Positions 8,619 to 17,654 of a stretch of 64,000 nucleotides of DNA are shown in pieces; the first letter of the stretch is position 1; every line of letters begins with the position of its first letter. The notes beneath the pieces are model-generated. The model saw only the letters and a program-made list of their open reading frames with translations. It had not been told where the DNA came from and searched no databases. Source of the stretch: Bradyrhizobium diazoefficiens (GTDB lineage: Bacteria > Pseudomonadota > Alphaproteobacteria > Rhizobiales > Xanthobacteraceae); the NCBI RefSeq assembly GCF_016612535.1, contig NZ_JAENXS010000002.1:1736001-1800000 (forward strand), written 5' to 3'. A program made the position numbers and the translations under genes.

Positions 8619-9602
8619 ATGCCGGTACCGCAACACGTCTTCGAGCCGCCCTTCAACATCATCCGCTCGAGCCACGTCGTGCTCGAGGTGACCGATTTGA
8701 AGCTGAGCCGCGCGTTCTATGAGACGATAGTCGGCCTGCATGTCGAAGACGCCGACGACAAATTCGTATATTTACGCGCAGCCGAGGAGCATCAGCATCA
8801 CTCGCTGGTGCTGCGGAAAGCGGCGGCGCCGGCCTGCAATCGGCTCGGCTTCAGGGTCGGCAATGACGGCGACCTCGACAAGGCCGCAAAGTTTCTCTCT
8901 GAAAACGGCCTCGGCTACGCCTTCATCGACCAGCCGTTCCAGGAACGCACACTGCAATTCAGCGATCCCTTCGGCTTCCAGATCGAGCTCTATGCGTCGA
9001 TGGACCGGCGGCCGCATCTGCTCCGCCGCTTCGACCTTTACAAGGGATGTCATCCGCAGCGGCTCGACCATTTCAACGTCTTTGCCGCCGAGGTACAGGA
9101 CACCGTCGAGTTCTACGCCCGGCTGGGCTTCCGCCTCACCGAATATGCCGAGGAGGATGGGCCGAGCGGGCGCATTGCGGCGGCCTGGATGCATCGCAAG
9201 GGCAACGTGCACGACTTCGCCATCACCAACGGCAAAGGCCCTCGCCTGCATCACTTCGCCTATTGGACGCCGACGGCGATGAACATCATCCATCTCTGTG
9301 ACGTGATGGCCTCGGCCGGCTTCGTCAAGAACATCGAGCGCGGCCCCGGACGCCACGGCATCTCGAACGCGTTCTTCCTCTATGTCAGGGATCCCGACGG
9401 GCATCGGCTGGAACTCTACACCAGCGATTATTTCACTGGGGATCACGACCACGAGCCGCTGCGCTGGTCGCTGCGCGATCCCCGCCGTCAGACGCTCTGG
9501 GGCGCGCCGGCGCCGCGCTCGTGGTTCGAGCAGGGCTCGCCTTTCTCAGGGCAAACCGTGCGCGAGCCGAAGTTTGTAGCCGACGTGCTGGTGGCGGACT
9601 GA
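8619..9602 (+). CDS. hpaD: 3,4-dihydroxyphenylacetate 2,3-dioxygenase (extradiol, VOC type)
   Basis: The 327-residue protein contains two vicinal-oxygen-chelate modules. The metal ligands expected for type I extradiol dioxygenases are visible: His in RLDHFNVFA, His in LHHFAYWTP and Glu in GHRLELYTSDY. The first module (SSHVVLEVTDLKLSRAFYE) lacks the full ligand set, as usual. It opens the ring of homoprotocatechuate to 5-carboxymethyl-2-hydroxymuconate semialdehyde. A palindromic repeat separates it from the next gene, so readthrough may be reduced there. Confidence 0.9.
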   Translation: MPVPQHVFEPPFNIIRSSHVVLEVTDLKLSRAFYETIVGLHVEDADDKFVYLRAAEEHQHHSLVLRKAAAPACNRLGFRVGNDGDLDKAAKFLSENGLGYAFIDQPFQERTLQFSDPFGFQIELYASMDRRPHLLRRFDLYKGCHPQRLDHFNVFAAEVQDTVEFYARLGFRLTEYAEEDGPSGRIAAAWMHRKGNVHDFAITNGKGPRLHHFAYWTPTAMNIIHLCDVMASAGFVKNIERGPGRHGISNAFFLYVRDPDGHRLELYTSDYFTGDHDHEPLRWSLRDPRRQTLWGAPAPRSWFEQGSPFSGQTVREPKFVADVLVAD

Positions 9603-9632
9603 TGCGATTGATCGGCAAAGACTCTCTCCCAG

Positions 9633-9758
9633 TCGTCCCGGCGAAGGCCGGGACCCATAACCACAGGGAGGAGTTTGGCGAAGACTCAGAGTTCGGTACT
9701 CCTACCGAATACAATCGATGGAATCCGCGGTATGGGTCCCGGCCTTCGCCGGGACGAC
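9633..9758. repeat. Palindromic intergenic repeat, family C copy 1
   Basis: The ends gtcgtcccggcgaaggccgg and its reverse complement flank a variable centre. Other copies: 29594-29713, 31388-31507 and 33848-33976. It lies between hpaD and the FAH-family gene on the plus strand. Confidence 0.88.
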
Positions 9759-9777
9759 AGGGAATGATGAGTTGCCC

Positions 9778-10647
9778 ATGAAACTCCCTCGCCTCGCCAC
9801 CTATTCCGTCAAGGGTGAAACCCGCTACGGCGCCGTACTGGAGGGCGGCATCGTCGATCTCTCCCCGCGCTATGCGAAGGACTATCCGACGTTGCGGGAG
9901 GTGATCGCCGCCGGAAAGCTCGCGAGCCTTGCCGAAGAGGCCGCCAGCCGCACGCCGGATCACGCGCCCGGCGACATCATTTGGCTGCCGCCGGTGCCCG
10001 CACCGGAAAAGATCATCTGCATCGGCGTCAACTATCCCGATCGCAATGCCGAGTACAGGGATGGCCAGGACGCGCCGAAATATCCGAGCATGTTCATGCG
10101 CTCGCCGCGTTCGTTCGTCGGCCACGACACGCCGCTGGTGCGCCCGCGCGCCTCCGCGCAGCTCGACTATGAGGGCGAGATCGTGCTGGTGATCGGCAAG
10201 CCCGGCCGGCACATTGCGGAGAGCGCCGCGCTCGACCACATCGCGGCCCTGACCCTCTGCAACGAGGGCTCGGTGCGCGACTGGCTGCGCCACGCAAAAT
10301 TCAACGTTACCCAGGGCAAGAACTTTGATTCCAGCGGCAGCCTCGGGCCATGGCTCGTGCCCTACATGAGGGAAGCGCAGCTCGCCGACATTCGCCTGAC
10401 CACGCATGTCAACGGCGAGCTGCGGCAGGACGACCGTACCAGCCGGCTGATGTTCCCGTTCCGCACTCTCATCAGCTACATCTCGACCTTCGCGACCCTC
10501 GTCCCCGGTGACATCATCGTGACGGGCACGCCGACCGGCGCAGGTGCGCGGTTCGATCCGCCGCGCTATCTGAAGCCGGGCGACGTTGTCGAAGTCGCGG
10601 CCGAGGGCATCGGCACTTTGCACAACGGCGTCGTCGACGAAGCCTGA
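9778..10647 (+). CDS. Fumarylacetoacetate hydrolase family protein, probable OPET decarboxylase
   Basis: This 289-residue FAH-fold protein has the acid/metal motif set of the family: IICIGVNYPDRNAEY, LDYEGEIVLVIGK (metal Glu residues), GKNFDSSGSLGPWLV and GDIIVTGTPTGAG. In the hpa cluster the missing step is 5-oxopent-3-ene-1,2,5-tricarboxylate decarboxylation (HpaG), which an FAH-family enzyme performs. Enteric HpaG is a two-domain fusion, while this is a single-domain protein. I choose the ATG at 9778 because upstream in-frame codons lie inside the palindromic repeat. The specific reaction is inferred from context. Confidence 0.82.
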   Translation: MKLPRLATYSVKGETRYGAVLEGGIVDLSPRYAKDYPTLREVIAAGKLASLAEEAASRTPDHAPGDIIWLPPVPAPEKIICIGVNYPDRNAEYRDGQDAPKYPSMFMRSPRSFVGHDTPLVRPRASAQLDYEGEIVLVIGKPGRHIAESAALDHIAALTLCNEGSVRDWLRHAKFNVTQGKNFDSSGSLGPWLVPYMREAQLADIRLTTHVNGELRQDDRTSRLMFPFRTLISYISTFATLVPGDIIVTGTPTGAGARFDPPRYLKPGDVVEVAAEGIGTLHNGVVDEA

Positions 10648-10672
10648 CCGACAGCACGAATGGAATGATGCA

Positions 10673-12298
10673 ATGACCACCCTCACCGGCGGCGAAGCAA
10701 TCGTAAGCGGGCTTGTCGCCCATGGCGTCGACACCGTGTTCGGCCTACCCGGCGCGCAAGTTTATGGCCTGTTCGACGCCTTCCACCAGGCCCAGCTCAA
10801 GGTGATCGGCGCGCGCCACGAGCAGGCCTGCGGCTATATGGCGTTCGGCTACGCCCGCTCCAGCGGCAGGCCCGGCGTGTTCAGCGTGGTGCCCGGCCCC
10901 GGCGTGCTCAACGCCAGCGCGGCGCTGCTCACCGCCTACGGCTGCAACGAGCCAGTGCTGTGCGTCACCGGGCAGGTGCCGACGCAGTTTCTCGGCAAGG
11001 GCCGCGGCCATCTGCACGAGATGCCGGATCAACTCGCAACCTTGCGCACCTACGTGAAGTGGGCCGACCGGATAGAGACGCCCGGCAACGCGCCGACCAC
11101 CGTCGCCCGCGCCTTCCAGGAGATGACATCCGGACGGCGTGGCCCCGCCTCGGTCGAAATGCCCTGGGACATTTTTACGCAGCACGCGGATACCGCGGCC
11201 GCGCAGGTGCTGGAGCCGCTGCCCGCACCGCGGCCCGATCCCGATATGATCAAGCAGGCGGCCGCGCTGATCAAGAGCAGCAAGACGCCGATGATCTTCG
11301 TCGGCAGCGGCGCGATCGAGGCACGCGACGAAATCCTCGAACTCGCCGAGATGATCGATGCGCCCGTCGTCGCTTTCCGCAGCGGCCGCGGCATCGTCTC
11401 CAACGCGCATGAACTCGGCCTCACGATGGCGGCGGCCTATAAGCTGTGGCCGAAGACCGACCTGATGATCGGCATCGGTTCGCGGCTGGAGTTGCCGACC
11501 ATGTCACGCTGGCCGTTCCGTCCCGATGGCCTGAAGAGCATCCGCATCGACATCGATCCCGTCGAGATGCGGCGCTTCATCTCCGACACGGCGATCGTCG
11601 CCGACGCCAGGGCCGCGACTGCCGATCTCACTGCCGCCGTCAGCAAGGCCGGCTACAGCAAGACCGCCGGCCGCCGAACCGCGATCCGCGAGGCGACTGC
11701 GACCGCACAGCAGGAAATCCAACGCATCCAACCGCAGATGGCGTATCTGAACATTTTGCGGGAGGTGCTGCCGGCGAATGCGATCGTCACCGATGAATTG
11801 TCGCAGTTCGGCTTCGCCTCCTGGTACGGCTTTCCGATCTACCAACCGCGCACCTTTATCACGTCGGGCTATCAGGGCACGCTCGGCTCGGGCTTCCCGA
11901 CCGCGCTCGGCGCCAAGGTCGCGAACCCGGACAAACCAGTGGTCGCGATCACCGGCGACGGTGGCTTCATGTTCGGGGTGCAGGAGCTTGCCACCGCCGT
12001 GCAGTTCAACATCGGCGTGGTGACGCTGGTGTTCAACAACAATGCCTACGGCAATGTCCGCCGCGACCAGCGCGAACGCTTTGACGGCCGCGTGGTGGTG
12101 TCCGATCTGGTCAACCCGGATTTCGTCAAGCTCGCCGAGTCCTTTGGCGTTGCGACTGCACGCGTCACCGCGCCGGACCAGTTCAAGGCGGCGATGGAGA
12201 AGGCGCTCGCGCATGGCGGGCCGTATCTGATCTCGATCGAGGTGACGCGGGACTCCGAAGTCAGCCCGTGGGCGTTCATCCATCCGCCGAAGCCGTGA
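10673..12298 (+). CDS. Thiamine-pyrophosphate-dependent enzyme (acetolactate synthase/decarboxylase superfamily)
   Basis: The 541-residue protein has the three-domain layout of this superfamily: N-terminal PYR domain with the cofactor-activating Glu50 (GARHEQACGYMAFGYAR), a central domain, and a C-terminal PP domain with the TPP/Mg motif GDGGFMFGVQELATAV ending NNNAYGN. It follows the FAH gene by 25 bp and is likely the last gene of the hpa transcript. No meta-cleavage step needs TPP, so it may feed the pathway, for example by decarboxylating an arylpyruvate to an arylacetaldehyde. That is inference, and an acetolactate-synthase-like or oxalyl-CoA-like role is not excluded. The next gene (alkB) converges 3 bp away. 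Confidence 0.85.
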   Translation: MTTLTGGEAIVSGLVAHGVDTVFGLPGAQVYGLFDAFHQAQLKVIGARHEQACGYMAFGYARSSGRPGVFSVVPGPGVLNASAALLTAYGCNEPVLCVTGQVPTQFLGKGRGHLHEMPDQLATLRTYVKWADRIETPGNAPTTVARAFQEMTSGRRGPASVEMPWDIFTQHADTAAAQVLEPLPAPRPDPDMIKQAAALIKSSKTPMIFVGSGAIEARDEILELAEMIDAPVVAFRSGRGIVSNAHELGLTMAAAYKLWPKTDLMIGIGSRLELPTMSRWPFRPDGLKSIRIDIDPVEMRRFISDTAIVADARAATADLTAAVSKAGYSKTAGRRTAIREATATAQQEIQRIQPQMAYLNILREVLPANAIVTDELSQFGFASWYGFPIYQPRTFITSGYQGTLGSGFPTALGAKVANPDKPVVAITGDGGFMFGVQELATAVQFNIGVVTLVFNNNAYGNVRRDQRERFDGRVVVSDLVNPDFVKLAESFGVATARVTAPDQFKAAMEKALAHGGPYLISIEVTRDSEVSPWAFIHPPKP

Positions 12299-12301
12299 GC
12301 A

Positions 12302-12955
12302 TCAGCGCGTCCTGCGAAACGTCAAATTGATCCGCCTACGGCCGAGCAGCGCGTGCTCGCCATCGGCGAGCGGCGCGACGCCGTGATAGGCGAGCCGGCT
12401 CGGCCCGCCCCAGACCACGACGTCGCCATGGACGAGCCGGAAGCGGCGCGGCTTGTCGCCGCGCGCCAGGCCGCCGAACAGGAACGTCGCGGGCAATCCA
12501 AGCGAGACCGAGACGATCGGCGCCGAATGGTCCAGCTCGTCCTTGTCCTGATGCAGCGACAGCCGCGTGCCGGGCTCGTAGCGATTGACGAGGCAGGCGT
12601 CGGGCGCAAAGCCGGTAAAGCCGCCCTGCTCGGCCGCACGGCGCGCCAGATCGCTGAACACGGGCGGCATCGCGGGCCATGGCGCCTCGGTTCGCGGATC
12701 GACCGGGTCGTATCGATAGCCGGTGTGATCGGTGATCCAGCCACGCTCGCCGCAATTGGTCATCGCCACCGACATCTGGTGGCCGCCGGGTGTGATCATT
12801 CGCCGAAACGGCGACTGGGCCACGATGGCGCGCACCGCATCGATCAGCTCGTTTTCGATCGGCTTGACGAAGCCACGCAGCAGCACGGCGCCGTCGGCGA
12901 TCTCCTCGCGTGACGGTTGGGCCTCGGCAACGCTGTCGAACAAATCGGCCGTCAA
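12302..12955 (-). CDS. alkB: AlkB-like 2OG-Fe(II) dioxygenase, alkylated nucleic-acid repair
   Basis: The 217-residue protein shows AlkB features: the Fe-binding HxD in LSLHQDKDE, the distal His in YHGVAPL and the 2-oxoglutarate Arg residues in RRINLTFRRTR, plus the nucleotide-recognition lid region (SVAMTNCGERGW). AlkB oxidatively removes methyl groups from 1-methyladenine and 3-methylcytosine. The only start compatible with the frame is a TTG at 12955, preceded by a CGGAG site, because an in-frame stop lies just upstream. It starts 10 bp after the stop of a second 2OG-Fe(II) oxygenase, so the two are probably cotranscribed. Confidence 0.9.
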   Translation of the reverse strand: MTADLFDSVAEAQPSREEIADGAVLLRGFVKPIENELIDAVRAIVAQSPFRRMITPGGHQMSVAMTNCGERGWITDHTGYRYDPVDPRTEAPWPAMPPVFSDLARRAAEQGGFTGFAPDACLVNRYEPGTRLSLHQDKDELDHSAPIVSVSLGLPATFLFGGLARGDKPRRFRLVHGDVVVWGGPSRLAYHGVAPLADGEHALLGRRRINLTFRRTR

Positions 12956-12964
12956 TTGCTCCGC

Positions 12965-13711
12965 TCATTTGGCATCATGAAAGATCACACCCACCGTATG
13001 ACGCTGCCCCGACCTGATGCGGCTGACGCCATGGCGCAGGTTAACGCGGTAAATGCCGCGTGTCCCCTGCACCGGACGGTGATGCACAGCGAAGGCAACC
13101 GCATCGCCCTGCGCCAGCGGAACCACTTCGGCGCGGGATTGCATGCGCGGGCGCTGCTCGGTCAGCACGAACTCGCCGCCGGTGAAATCGCGGCCGGGCT
13201 CGGACAAGAGGATCGCGACCTGGAGCGGGAACACATGCTCGCCATAGAGGTCCTGGTGCAGGCAATTGAAGTCACCGGCTTCATATTGCAGCAGCAGCGG
13301 CGTCGGCCGCGACTGCCCCGTTTCGTGGCAACGCTTGAGGAACGCCGCGTGCGCTGAGGGATAGCGGATGTCGATCCCCATCGCCTCGTTCCAGCGATTG
13401 GCGACGCCCTGAAGGTGCGCATACAGCGCCGGGCGCAGCTTCGCGATCAGATCGGGCAGCGGATAGGAGAAATATTTGTACTCACCGCGGCCAAAGCCGT
13501 GGCGGCCCATGACGATGCGGCTGCGGAAGTGCGTGTCGTCGGGATAGAGCGCGGCGATGGCGTGGCACTGGTCCGGCGTCAGCAGGCCCTTGAGGACGGC
13601 GCAGCCATGGGAGTCGAGCTCGGCGGTGATTTGGGGCCAGTCGAGAGCAGCGACTTGGGATGCAAGATCGGCGGATGGCGTATGGTGTGATTTTCGTGCT
13701 GTTGCTGTCAT
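12965..13711 (-). CDS. 2OG-Fe(II) oxygenase family protein
   Basis: A 248-residue protein (ATG at 13711; a GTG six bases earlier would add two residues). It has the double-stranded beta-helix iron ligands HxD in FNCLHQDLYGEH and a distal His/Arg in VNLRHGVSRIRSG. The region FTGGEFVLTEQRPRMQSR resembles prolyl-hydroxylase-like proteins of the COG3826 type. The substrate is unknown. Being directly upstream of alkB, a role in alkylation stress or in modification of a protein or nucleic acid is plausible but inferred. It is preceded by a family B repeat upstream on the other side. Confidence 0.83.
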   Translation of the reverse strand: MTATARKSHHTPSADLASQVAALDWPQITAELDSHGCAVLKGLLTPDQCHAIAALYPDDTHFRSRIVMGRHGFGRGEYKYFSYPLPDLIAKLRPALYAHLQGVANRWNEAMGIDIRYPSAHAAFLKRCHETGQSRPTPLLLQYEAGDFNCLHQDLYGEHVFPLQVAILLSEPGRDFTGGEFVLTEQRPRMQSRAEVVPLAQGDAVAFAVHHRPVQGTRGIYRVNLRHGVSRIRSGQRHTVGVIFHDAK

Positions 13712-13769
13712 GGCCACGATTTTCGCAAGACAGGTCGCCCCTCCGCCACCCGATTTCCGACTATCTCCC

Positions 13770-13856
13770 CGTCATTGCGAGCGAAGCGAAGCAATCCAGA
13801 ATCCCGCCACGGAACCAGTCTGGATTGCTTCGTCGCAAGGGCTCCTCGCAATGACG
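13770..13856. repeat. Palindromic intergenic repeat, family B copy 1
   Basis: The outer arms cgtcattgcga and its complement enclose a second pairing of the gaagcaatccaga type. Other copies are at 37633-37719 and 42494-42573. It lies between the oxygenase start and the end of the DUF2848 gene. Confidence 0.85.
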
Positions 13857-13865
13857 GGGGAGAGA

Positions 13866-14552
13866 TTAGCCCAGCACCGGCAGCATCACCACGTCATAGC
13901 CGTGCCTGATCGTCCGCTTCAGCACGGGATCCTCCAGCTCGAACTCGAACCGGTCCGCCGGGCGGATGCCGCCTTTGGCGGCAAACGTGCCGCCGAACAT
14001 GGCGCAGCCGTCAGGGAACTTGCCACCCTCGAAGCCGCGCGCGATCAGGTCGTTGACCGGCAGCATCGCGTCCAGCGTGCCCTCCTGGTAGAGCACGCGC
14101 TCGCCCTTGATGGTGGCGTAGGAGCGCAGGATCATCCTGTCCCAATGGCCGATGACGTCTTCGAGCTCCCACAGCGTCGCGGCGATCGGCTTGTCGCACA
14201 TCTGCTTGGACACCGTGACGTTGTAGGCCTCGACCTTGCGGTCGGTGTGATCGGAGCCGCAGCCGACGAAGATGCGGCCCTGCCAGCCGATCAGCACGAA
14301 CTCGACTTCGCCACTGGAATCGCCGCCACAGCACTCGATACTGTCTTCCACGGTGAGCCGCCGCGCCGAGGCGCGGTAGTAGATCGGCGTCGAGGCCGGC
14401 CGGGCGATGCCCATGGCCTCCAGCTCGGCGATGTGCTTGTCGCGCGCGATCGGGTCGCGGCCGGTCCAGCCGGCGATGACCATCTGGTCGATCGCCAGCG
14501 TCAGCGGTGTGGTGGTGTCCCGGGCGTCGACGGTGAAAGTCAGGTCAAACAC
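13866..14552 (-). CDS. DUF2848 family protein
   Basis: The 228-residue protein matches the conserved DUF2848 family, with GWTGRDPIARDKHIAELE, IECCGGDSSGEVEFVLIG and FVGCGSDHTDRKVEAYNV segments. The family has a fumarylacetoacetate-hydrolase-like look (acidic GEVEFVL and SDHTDR motifs), but its reaction is not known to me. It starts at a GTG (14552) that overlaps the end of the amidase gene by 8 bp, so it is translationally coupled to it. This pairing suggests it processes the product of, or the co-substrate for, the amidase. Confidence 0.85.
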   Translation of the reverse strand: MFDLTFTVDARDTTTPLTLAIDQMVIAGWTGRDPIARDKHIAELEAMGIARPASTPIYYRASARRLTVEDSIECCGGDSSGEVEFVLIGWQGRIFVGCGSDHTDRKVEAYNVTVSKQMCDKPIAATLWELEDVIGHWDRMILRSYATIKGERVLYQEGTLDAMLPVNDLIARGFEGGKFPDGCAMFGGTFAAKGGIRPADRFEFELEDPVLKRTIRHGYDVVMLPVLG

Positions 14553-15906
14553 GAATTACGGCCTCCATGCCGGCAGCAAGTTCAAAGATACGACGGTCCG
14601 AGCCGCCCGCACCTGCAAGCATCAGGCCGACCGGAATTTCGCCCTCCCGATGTGCGGGCAGCGAGATGGCGCAGCCGTCTATCATGTTGATCAGGGTGCA
14701 ATTGCGCAGCGCGCGCAGGTTTTCTCTGGTGAACGCCTTGTCGTCGGCGAGATCAGCGATCTTCGGCGGCGTGTTGGCGGTGGTCGGCATCATCAGGGCG
14801 TCATAGGGCGCGATACGCGCATTGACGCGGGCGATCAGCGAGCGGCGCTCATTGAGCAGATCGATGTAATCGGCCGCGCTCTGCGCTTCGCCGCGCATGA
14901 TGCGGACGGAGACTCTGGGGTCGTAGACGTCGCCCTTGGAGGTGATGAGATAGCGATGCCATGCGAAGCTTTCGGAGGCGGCAAAGCCGCCCTTGGCGTT
15001 CATCGGTCCGACGTCATGGAATTCCGCCATCTCGATGCGTTCGATGATGGCGCCGTGATCGGCGAGCGACTTCAGCGCGCGCTCGAAGGTTTCAGAGACG
15101 TCCGTATCGAGGTCATCGAGTGCGATCGTGGTCGGCACCGCCAGCCGCATGCCCTTCACGGGCCGCGGCTTCAGCGCGACGATAGGCTCATTCGCCAGCA
15201 CGGCATCGAGTATGGCACAGCAGCTGACCGATCGCGCCAAGGGCCCGATGCTGTCGAGCGAGAACGACAGCGGCACCGCGCCATCGAGCGGCACGCGGCG
15301 CTGCGTCGGCTTGTAGCCGACGATGCCGTTATAGGCGGCCGGAATCCGGCAGGAGCCGCCAGTGTCGGTGCCGAGCGCGCCATGCGCCATGCCGTCGAGC
15401 ACGGAGACCGCGGCGCCCGAGGACGAGCCGCCGGGCACGTGGCCCTGACCTTGGCCCTCGGCCCGGTTCCAGGCGCCCTTCGGCGTGCCATAGTGCGGGT
15501 TGATACCGATGCCGGAATAGGCGAACTCGGTCATGTTGGTGCGGCCGATCACGACGAAGCCGGCCTTGCGCAGCCGCCCGACCGTTGCGGCATCCTGTTC
15601 GGCGGGCGGGGAATCGTCGAGCGCGCGGGAGCCGGCACGCGTCACCTGGCCGTTGACGTCGAAGAGATCCTTGATCGAGATGGGGATACCGGCATAGCGC
15701 GATGGCGCGGCCTTCACCTTGCGCAAGCCGTCCATCGCATCCGCGGCCGCGAGCGCGGCGTCTTTGTCGACATGGATGAAGGTGCGCTGGCCCTCGCCGG
15801 CCGGATCGGCGATTTTGGCGATGCACGCCTCGACCAGCTTGCGGGAGGTGGTGCGGCCATTCTCGAGGTCGTCGGCGAGCTTCGCCAGTGTCGGAAAATC
15901 GGGCAT
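14545..15906 (-). CDS. Amidase signature family hydrolase
   Basis: The 453-residue protein carries the amidase-signature catalytic triad: Lys in ISIKDLFDV, cis-Ser in GGSSSGAAVSV and nucleophile Ser in GTDTGGSCRIPAAYNG. Amidases of this family hydrolyse linear amides or ureido compounds in the cytoplasm (for example allophanate hydrolase-like or glutamyl-tRNA amidotransferase-like enzymes). It lacks a recognisable GatA context and instead is coupled to DUF2848. The substrate is unknown. The upstream 177-bp gap is shared with the divergent DUF35-thiolase operon. Confidence 0.9.
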   Translation of the reverse strand: MPDFPTLAKLADDLENGRTTSRKLVEACIAKIADPAGEGQRTFIHVDKDAALAAADAMDGLRKVKAAPSRYAGIPISIKDLFDVNGQVTRAGSRALDDSPPAEQDAATVGRLRKAGFVVIGRTNMTEFAYSGIGINPHYGTPKGAWNRAEGQGQGHVPGGSSSGAAVSVLDGMAHGALGTDTGGSCRIPAAYNGIVGYKPTQRRVPLDGAVPLSFSLDSIGPLARSVSCCAILDAVLANEPIVALKPRPVKGMRLAVPTTIALDDLDTDVSETFERALKSLADHGAIIERIEMAEFHDVGPMNAKGGFAASESFAWHRYLITSKGDVYDPRVSVRIMRGEAQSAADYIDLLNERRSLIARVNARIAPYDALMMPTTANTPPKIADLADDKAFTRENLRALRNCTLINMIDGCAISLPAHREGEIPVGLMLAGAGGSDRRIFELAAGMEAVIRV

Positions 15907-16083
15907 GTCTGTCTCACGGAATATTGCGCGCGCAATCTATAGCGCCGGCTCTGTTCGACACAAGCATTGTGCGCATGATGGCATGCATGCTGCCTGCTGG
16001 ACCGTTGACGCCCCATAGTCAATTGTCGCATCAAGACTGAAACAGGCAGGCACGAAGCTTGTCTTTTGGGAGGGCTTGCCGAC

Positions 16084-16497
16084 ATGGCCGAACCGCAGCG
16101 CGCGCGACCGAAACCGACGCCGGAGACCCAGCATTTCTGGGACGGCGCCAAGGCTGGCGAACTGCGCCTGCAGCGCTGCGACGCCTGCGCGCATGTCTAT
16201 TTCCCGCCGCGGCCGTTCTGCCCGTCCTGCGCCTCGCGCAAGGTCAGCATCTTCAAGGCGAGCGGCAAGGGTTTTCTCTATAGTTACGTGATCAACCACC
16301 GCCCTGCCGCGCCCGGCTTCACGCCGCCTTACGCAATTGCGGTGGTCGAACTCGCCGAGGGGCCGCGGATGATGAGCAACATCATCGACTGTCCCCAGAC
16401 ACCGGAGGCGCTCGAGCTCGACATGAAGCTCGAGGTCGCGTTCCAGGTGCTCGACGACAAGATCACCCTCCCCGTGTTCCGTCCGGCGAAAGGGTAA
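16084..16497 (+). CDS. Zn-ribbon/OB-fold DUF35 acyl-CoA-associated protein
   Basis: This 137-residue protein has a rubredoxin-like zinc ribbon (CDACAHVYFPPRPFCPSC, two CxxC pairs near residues 30-48) followed by a small OB-fold. DUF35 proteins partner thiolases, aldolases and hydratases of acyl-CoA metabolism (for example ChsH2 in steroid side-chain loss). I choose ATG 16084 over the upstream in-frame TTG because a GGGAGGG ribosome site lies 9 bp before it. The thiolase gene follows after 6 bp, so the two proteins very likely form a complex. Confidence 0.9.
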   Translation: MAEPQRARPKPTPETQHFWDGAKAGELRLQRCDACAHVYFPPRPFCPSCASRKVSIFKASGKGFLYSYVINHRPAAPGFTPPYAIAVVELAEGPRMMSNIIDCPQTPEALELDMKLEVAFQVLDDKITLPVFRPAKG

Positions 16498-16503
16498 GCG
16501 GTC

Positions 16504-17643
16504 ATGCGCAAGAACCAGGTTGCCGTCGTCGGCGCGGCCGAGACCACCGAGCTTGGCGTCATTCCCAACATGTCGCAGCTCCAGCTTCACGCGGACGCGG
16601 CGCTCAATGCCATCGCGGACGCCGGACTGAAACTCTCCGACATTGACGGCTTTGCCACCGCGGTCGAGACGCCGCAACAGGTCTGCTACTATCTCGGCAT
16701 TAAGCCCACCTGGGTCGACGGCACCTCAGTCGGCGGCTGCTCCTTCATGCTGCATGTCCGTCATGCGGCTGCCGCGATCGAGGCCGGCCTCTGCAAGACC
16801 GTGCTGATCACGCATGCCGAAAGCGGCAAGTCGATGATCGGCAAGGCGCCGCGCTCGACGGCACCGGACAGCCTCAACGGCCAGTTCGAGGCGCCCTTCG
16901 GCGTCTACGGGCCGCCCAGCATGTTCCCGATTCCCGTGCTGCGCTTCATGAAGACCTACGGCATCACGCATGAGCAGTTGGCCTCGGTCGCCGTGGTGCA
17001 GCGGGAATGGGCGGCGAAGAACCCGCGCGCGATGATGAAGGACCCGATCACGGTCGCCGACGTCCTCAACTCGCGCATGATCGCCTATCCGTTTCGGCTG
17101 CTGCAATGCTGCCTCGTCACCGACGGCGGCGGCGCGCTGATTCTGACCTCGGCGGATCGCACCAAGGATTTTCCGAGGAAGCCAGTCTACATCATGGGCA
17201 CTGGCGAGAGCGTGGAGACGCCGATGGTCAGCCAGATGGAGACGTTCAATTCCTCGCGCGCCTTCAAGACCGCCGGTCCTCTGGCCTTCAAGGAAGCCGG
17301 CATCGCCCACAAGGACGTCGACCATCTCATGATCTACGACGCGTTTGCGCATCTTCCGCTGTATGGCCTCGGCGATCTCGGCTTCATGCCGCACGAAGAG
17401 ACCGGCAAGTTCATCGCGGACGGCAACACGCGACCCGGGGCCAAGCTCCCGCTGAACACCAATGGCGGCGGTTTGAGCTACATGCATTCCGGCATGTACG
17501 GCATGTACGCGCTCCAGGAGAGCGTGCGCCAGATGCGCGGAATTGCCCCGGCACAGGTGCCGAACGCGAAGATTTCGGTGTGCCACGGCGTCGGCGGCAT
17601 GTTCGCCGCCTCAGGCACGATCGTGTTTACGAACGAGAGATAG
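16504..17643 (+). CDS. SCP-x/Ltp-type thiolase family protein
   Basis: The 379-residue protein has the thiolase fold of the lipid-transfer/SCP-x branch. A Cys at residue 79 (SVGGCSFML) lies at the usual nucleophile region. The C-terminal catalytic stretch NTNGGGLSYMHSGMYG and the second Cys in VCHGVGGMFA are kept. Members cleave 3-ketoacyl-CoA, or act as retro-aldolases when paired with DUF35 proteins. It is 6 bp downstream of a DUF35 gene, which supports such a two-subunit enzyme. It is followed by a repeat and then an MFE-2-like SDR. Confidence 0.88.
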   Translation: MRKNQVAVVGAAETTELGVIPNMSQLQLHADAALNAIADAGLKLSDIDGFATAVETPQQVCYYLGIKPTWVDGTSVGGCSFMLHVRHAAAAIEAGLCKTVLITHAESGKSMIGKAPRSTAPDSLNGQFEAPFGVYGPPSMFPIPVLRFMKTYGITHEQLASVAVVQREWAAKNPRAMMKDPITVADVLNSRMIAYPFRLLQCCLVTDGGGALILTSADRTKDFPRKPVYIMGTGESVETPMVSQMETFNSSRAFKTAGPLAFKEAGIAHKDVDHLMIYDAFAHLPLYGLGDLGFMPHEETGKFIADGNTRPGAKLPLNTNGGGLSYMHSGMYGMYALQESVRQMRGIAPAQVPNAKISVCHGVGGMFAASGTIVFTNER

Positions 17644-17654
17644 TGGCTGCTCGC

